Origin: an uncultured Pseudomonadota bacterium | Lineage (GTDB): Bacteria; Pseudomonadota; Alphaproteobacteria; RUG11792 | Direction of reading: 5' to 3' | DNA length: 9,667 nucleotides | NCBI GenBank assembly: GCA_902796745.1 | Contig: CADBQC010000091.1 | Coordinates: forward strand, 1 to 9,667 | Shown here: one piece after another, positions 7,601 through 9,667 of the stretch | Layout: every line of letters begins with the position of its first letter | Numbering within the stretch: the stretch's first letter is position 1 | The notes under the pieces: model-generated | What the model saw: the letters and a program-made list of their open reading frames with translations, nothing else | Database searches by the model: none | Told to the model about the DNA's origin: nothing | Translations under genes and position numbers: made by a program

Positions 7601-7788
7601 ATTTGGTTTTCGATAATCTCTGGCCCCGCGCCGTGATATGTCATTTTGATGGTTACGTAATTCTTTTCCATTTTTGGATACTGTCGCACCTGAAGCCGAT
7701 CCCCGGTCACTAATCCGAGCATCACAACAATAAGCGTCAAGACCCAGGCAAATACCGGGCGATGTATACAGATTTCAGATAACTTCAT
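4654..7788 (-). CDS. RND-family efflux transporter permease (AcrB/MexF-like, HAE1 type)
   Basis: Inner-membrane proton/drug antiporter, the pump of a tripartite efflux system that moves substrates from the periplasm or membrane outward. The 1044-residue length is full size for the hydrophobe/amphiphile efflux family. It starts with MKLSEICIHRPVFAWVLTLI, the usual first membrane helix near the N-terminus. Two large periplasmic loops (about 30-335 and 565-855) separate two blocks of membrane helices (about 337-560 and 856-1017). The proton-relay residues are present: adjacent Asp400-Asp401 in GLVVDDAIVVLEN (TM4), Lys927 in GLITKHGILIVDFAN (TM10), and Arg959 plus the Thr964-Thr965 pair in RLRPVLMTTFA (TM11). 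No truncation is seen, so it should be functional. Its ATG overlaps the stop of the membrane fusion protein gene (ATGA), with GGGAG at 6 bases, indicating translational coupling. The exact substrate cannot be told from sequence. No outer-membrane channel gene is in the window. Confidence 0.96.
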   Translation of the reverse strand: MKLSEICIHRPVFAWVLTLIVVMLGLVTGDRLQVRQYPKMEKNYVTIKMTYHGAGPEIIENQITRVIEEAVAGIEGIETITSKSDSETSEVSIEIAEGRDLDSATNEIRDRLSKREDQFPDAAQRPILTKAGSNEKSIVSLALISSKLSESELYAYAQNEISHALEAVPGVARVDVYGSGDYQMSVKLDPQKMAFYNLTVLDVANALEKQNIESPAGKIVNQDREYVVTTVADLQSPEEFMEIPIVNKANTVVKLKDVGETVLDKSNKRVMARFNGEKVVTLSIISQSAANPIQVARGVKAKYEEVLRQIPSGVKFSIAYDSTTFIERSLHEVYRTIFEAILLVVLVVFVFLRSVRAALIPLVTVPISLIGALFIMYVCGFTINSMTLMSMVLAIGLVVDDAIVVLENVYKYIERGLTPLKAAIEGTKEVSFAVIAMTLTLCAVYAPVALAQGETGKYLKEFSITLAGAVLLSGFVALTLSPMMCSRTLVEEGQERKWKTKNPYLLLLKNYVSKLNASEWLSQVEKKYADTLEKILNNRKRALMLAVLFSAFGYFIYAFMPSEQKPYQDVGMFSYEGHAPQTATLKYTQRYVDAIDKVLGQFPEIESRQYVITNPTFEGVAIIKDRCGRTTEEIMKDVSLKSNEVSGIDVKFTAGRGSGDNSSRYVSFVVRGNKSHRELRELSDNLIQEILATGIASNVRTMNNNEAEDYTIEINREKAALLHIDPKAIASTISGLIQGRVATKFKRENKLHDVMVEITEEDKRSPDQLTDIYVKAYNDREEFLIPIAELINVYARTGPVTIYRYNRTRSCTVVPFLQPTVSLGDAIDVIRTVAHKTLPEDVYIDFVDETKRFLTESNTMAMIFLLALGFIYLVMAAQFESWKDPLIIMLTVPLTLVGGVITLACIDGTINMFSNIGFLTLIGLITKHGILIVDFANKLVAKGKTYREAIKEAAIMRLRPVLMTTFAMVLGSLPLALARGAGCELRIPLGAVIVGGMIVGTVFTIFIVPVVYTYISQWSFAKTKVALLRIYSIAGRISDKKHHS

Positions 7789-9329
7789 TGTTTACTCCCA
7801 TCCCCTGTTTTTTCTGCTTCATCCTTAGATGGCTTTGATTTTTCTGCAGATTGCTTTTGAGAAAATAACTTATGAAGTGCATCCTTAATTTTCTCTATTC
7901 CAGATTTTGTCTTCTCGTCTTTAGCTTTTTTGTCCGTAACTTCCGTCTTTTGTTTCTTAGAGTCTTGTTTTTCCTGTAGTTTATCAGAAGAACTATGCAA
8001 CTCATTTTTCATTTTCCCTATTGTTTTTTCTTTTTTGTTGCTCTCCTGCTCTTCGTTTAAAGGTAATTCATTATCCACGTCATCCTCTGGTTCATCAGTC
8101 TCCGGTTTTGATTCTTTTGACGACGCTTCATATTCTTCCTTGTTCAATATCTTCGTCATCAATCCCTCAGACAACTTGAGCTGACCTGTAGTGACCACGG
8201 TTTCTCCCTCACGAAGTCCAGCGACAATTTCAACTCCATTGATATCCTTCGAACCAGATAATACTCGTTTCCTGTATGCACGCCCCTTTTCATCAATCAC
8301 CCACACATACTCTATAGAACCCTCACGTAGCAGAGCATCCTCATCAATCAAGACAACTCCGCTTTTTTCACCGGTCACTAGACGAACGTTCGCAAACATT
8401 CCGTGTCTCAAATATCCATTTTTGTTAGGTATGATGGCTTTTACCAGCACACTATGATTTTTTGTGTCAACTTCTGAATCAATTGCATCAACCGTGCCTG
8501 AAAAAGTCTTCCCGCTATACGCATCTACGGTAATCTCGACATTTTGACCAGGAGCAACGTCATCAATATACTTTGCTGGAACAGAAAACTCAACCTTCAT
8601 CATAGAGTTATCAACCATATAAACAAGCTCAGTTTGTTGTTGCACCATGTTCCCAGGTGTAACCGAGCCTTTCAAAATCCCAATGGTTCCATCAAATGGA
8701 GCCTTAATGACAGTCCTCGCCAACTGAGCAGTAGCGCTTGAAAGCTGAGCCTGCGCAGATTGCATCTTTGCGAATGCCTCGTCATAAGCTTTTTTTGAAC
8801 CAACCTTTTGTTTATACAAGTTGTCAACACGCTCATACTCAGCTTTCATCATAGTATATTCAGCTTCATACTTATCTTTTTCAGCTTTATATAGGTCATC
8901 CTCAAACTTTATGAGTGTGTCGCCTTTATGAACTTTTGAACCTTCTTCAAAGAGAATTTCTGCGATCTTCCCTGAAATTTCTGCTTTTATAACAACTTCT
9001 GCGTTAGCCTTCAATGTTCCTATAGACTTAACTTCACGCAAAGTTGTTCCTGTTATAACTTTTTTAGCCTCAACACCAATAACTCTGTCAAAGCCGATAT
9101 CCATATCCGAATCAGTGGAGCGCAAAACTATCCGGCAAACACCTCTAACCGCAGGTCTCATAGAGCTATATAGGACAAAACAAACAAGCAACGTTGTGAG
9201 CAAAACTATGATTTGTGTCTTAAATGCTCCTTGATTTTGTCGTAAAAATTTCTTCTTATCCACTTCACAAATAAAAGATTTCCAGAAGATAAAACATGAT
9301 TTTAGCGCTTCCTTAATTTTCAAAAACAT
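7785..9329 (-). CDS. Membrane fusion protein (periplasmic adaptor, HlyD/AcrA-like) of the RND efflux system
   Basis: Adaptor that links the RND pump to an outer-membrane channel. One membrane anchor (about 38-54, TQIIVLLTTLLVCFVLY), without a lipobox, places the rest in the periplasm. Then follow the first lipoyl half (about 105-143, IKAEISGKIAEILFEEGSKV), an alpha-helical hairpin (144-205), the second lipoyl half (about 205-240, VIKAPFDGTIGIL), a beta-barrel (about 245-320) and a membrane-proximal domain to about 395. The final 119 residues are an unusual, highly charged Lys/Glu/Ser tail that adaptors normally lack. It is the first gene of the operon; its stop overlaps the permease start by 4 bases. 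The ATG at 9329 lacks a good Shine-Dalgarno sequence; a GTG at 9263 would give a 492-residue protein with a more usual short cytoplasmic N-terminus (VDKKKFLRQNQG), so the start is uncertain. The family call is firm. Confidence 0.94.
   Translation of the reverse strand: MFLKIKEALKSCFIFWKSFICEVDKKKFLRQNQGAFKTQIIVLLTTLLVCFVLYSSMRPAVRGVCRIVLRSTDSDMDIGFDRVIGVEAKKVITGTTLREVKSIGTLKANAEVVIKAEISGKIAEILFEEGSKVHKGDTLIKFEDDLYKAEKDKYEAEYTMMKAEYERVDNLYKQKVGSKKAYDEAFAKMQSAQAQLSSATAQLARTVIKAPFDGTIGILKGSVTPGNMVQQQTELVYMVDNSMMKVEFSVPAKYIDDVAPGQNVEITVDAYSGKTFSGTVDAIDSEVDTKNHSVLVKAIIPNKNGYLRHGMFANVRLVTGEKSGVVLIDEDALLREGSIEYVWVIDEKGRAYRKRVLSGSKDINGVEIVAGLREGETVVTTGQLKLSEGLMTKILNKEEYEASSKESKPETDEPEDDVDNELPLNEEQESNKKEKTIGKMKNELHSSSDKLQEKQDSKKQKTEVTDKKAKDEKTKSGIEKIKDALHKLFSQKQSAEKSKPSKDEAEKTGDGSKQ
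7795..7799 (-). promoter_or_regulatory. Ribosome-binding site of the efflux permease gene
   Basis: GGGAG on the minus strand lies 6 bases before the permease ATG, inside the last codons of the adaptor gene. Together with the ATGA overlap it points to coupled translation of the two proteins. Confidence 0.65.
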
Positions 9330-9361
9330 CCAATATTTTCAACTCAAAACAGCTCCTACGT

Positions 9362-9367
9362 ATCATA
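9362..9367 (-). promoter_or_regulatory. Candidate -10 element of the efflux operon
   Basis: TATGAT on the minus strand matches the sigma-70 -10 consensus at five of six bases and lies about 33 bases upstream of the adaptor ATG. No good -35 is found at 16-18 bases; the sequence there (CATCGA) is poor, as at promoters that need an activator. Confidence 0.35.
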
Positions 9368-9388
9368 GTATCACATAAAAATGTTCGA

Positions 9389-9405
9389 TGCCACTATTCG
9401 TGGCA
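9389..9405. promoter_or_regulatory. Perfect 6-5-6 dyad, possible operator or hairpin upstream of the efflux operon
   Basis: TGCCAC-TATTC-GTGGCA is a perfect inverted repeat of six bases around a five-base centre, about 60 bases upstream of the adaptor start and touching the expected -35 region of the candidate promoter. Local repressors often bind such dyads at efflux operons, but no regulator gene is in the window. As RNA on the minus strand it is followed, after six bases, by ATTTTTA, so a weak terminator of an upstream gene is an alternative. Confidence 0.45.
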
Positions 9406-9667
9406 CTGGAAATTTCTCGCTAAATTTTGTCTTAGACTGATTAGGTGATATGAACCATGTCACGACGAGGCTTAAGTGTATCAATTTTTTGGGAGTCCTA
9501 ACCTATTATCGAATAGAGCGGTTCCTCATTAAATAGCAACAATAGAGAGGCTGAAATCATATCAATTGCCTTTGCGTAACAACTTGTTCGTCAGTGAAAT
9601 CGTGCTATTTTTCGTAGTATAATTGAGTTTTTACTCTCAACCAGACAAGTTTCTGACTTACTTATTA

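Larger units (their letters stand above)
9330..9667. other. Upstream region of the efflux operon, no gene seen
   Basis: There are 338 bases up to the right edge without a supportable gene on either strand. A 24-codon open stretch on the minus strand at the very edge could be the end of another gene but shows no family features. The part next to 9329 should hold the efflux promoter: TATGAT (minus strand, 9367-9362) is a 5/6 match to the -10 consensus, and the 6-5-6 dyad lies just upstream. A T-rich weak dyad, TTGAG...CTCAA, occurs near 9625-9645. Confidence 0.5.

Noticed and set aside
1..9667. CRISPR array, tRNA or rRNA genes, complete insertion sequence
   Set aside because: No regularly spaced repeats, no cloverleaf-like or rRNA-like sequence, and no intact transposase were seen on either strand.

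Overview
The window is AT-rich and looks like part of the chromosome of an alphaproteobacterium, plausibly a host-associated lineage of the Rickettsiales/Holosporales type. The basis is the base composition, rather long non-coding stretches with decayed coding remnants, and two upstream sites of the form TTAA-N7-TTAA, which is the classical binding consensus of CtrA, an alphaproteobacterial response regulator. The lineage call is inference; no rRNA or tRNA gene is visible to confirm it.

Layout from left to right: the N-terminal half of a D-alanine--D-alanine ligase gene on the minus strand (1-456, running off the left edge); a roughly 300-bp divergent intergenic region with a CtrA-type box; a small predicted secreted protein (774-1238, plus); greA (1326-1799, plus); about 1.1 kb without an intact gene, holding a decayed copy of part of the next gene (about 2580-2770, plus) and a terminator-like hairpin; a 545-residue predicted secreted coiled-coil protein (2888-4525, minus); then a two-gene RND efflux operon on the minus strand: permease (4654-7788) preceded by, and overlapping by ATGA, a membrane fusion protein (7785-9329). 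The right-hand 338 bp carry the likely promoter region of the efflux operon, with a perfect 6-5-6 dyad that could be an operator.

The most notable signals are regulatory. Both genes for predicted exported proteins of unknown function (774-1238 and 2888-4525) carry TTAAC-N5-GTTAA (that is, TTAA-N7-TTAA) at nearly the same distance, 56-57 bases, before the preferred start codon, and both have a Shine-Dalgarno sequence 8 bases before that start. This suggests they are co-regulated, perhaps in a cell-cycle or developmental programme. The second gene also has an 18/20 inverted repeat in its leader, one arm of which covers its ribosome-binding site. The other arm lies upstream of the CtrA-type box. 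Read-through RNA from the efflux operon could fold and hide the ribosome-binding site, while RNA started at the gene's own promoter would lack the first arm. This gene family also left a degraded, inverted fragment just beyond the gene's 3' end, so it has duplicated and decayed locally.

The housekeeping genes (ddl, greA) and the efflux pair are recognised with confidence. The two exported proteins are not recognised. Starts for the two exported proteins were moved inward from the longest reading frame on the strength of signal peptide position and ribosome-binding sites.
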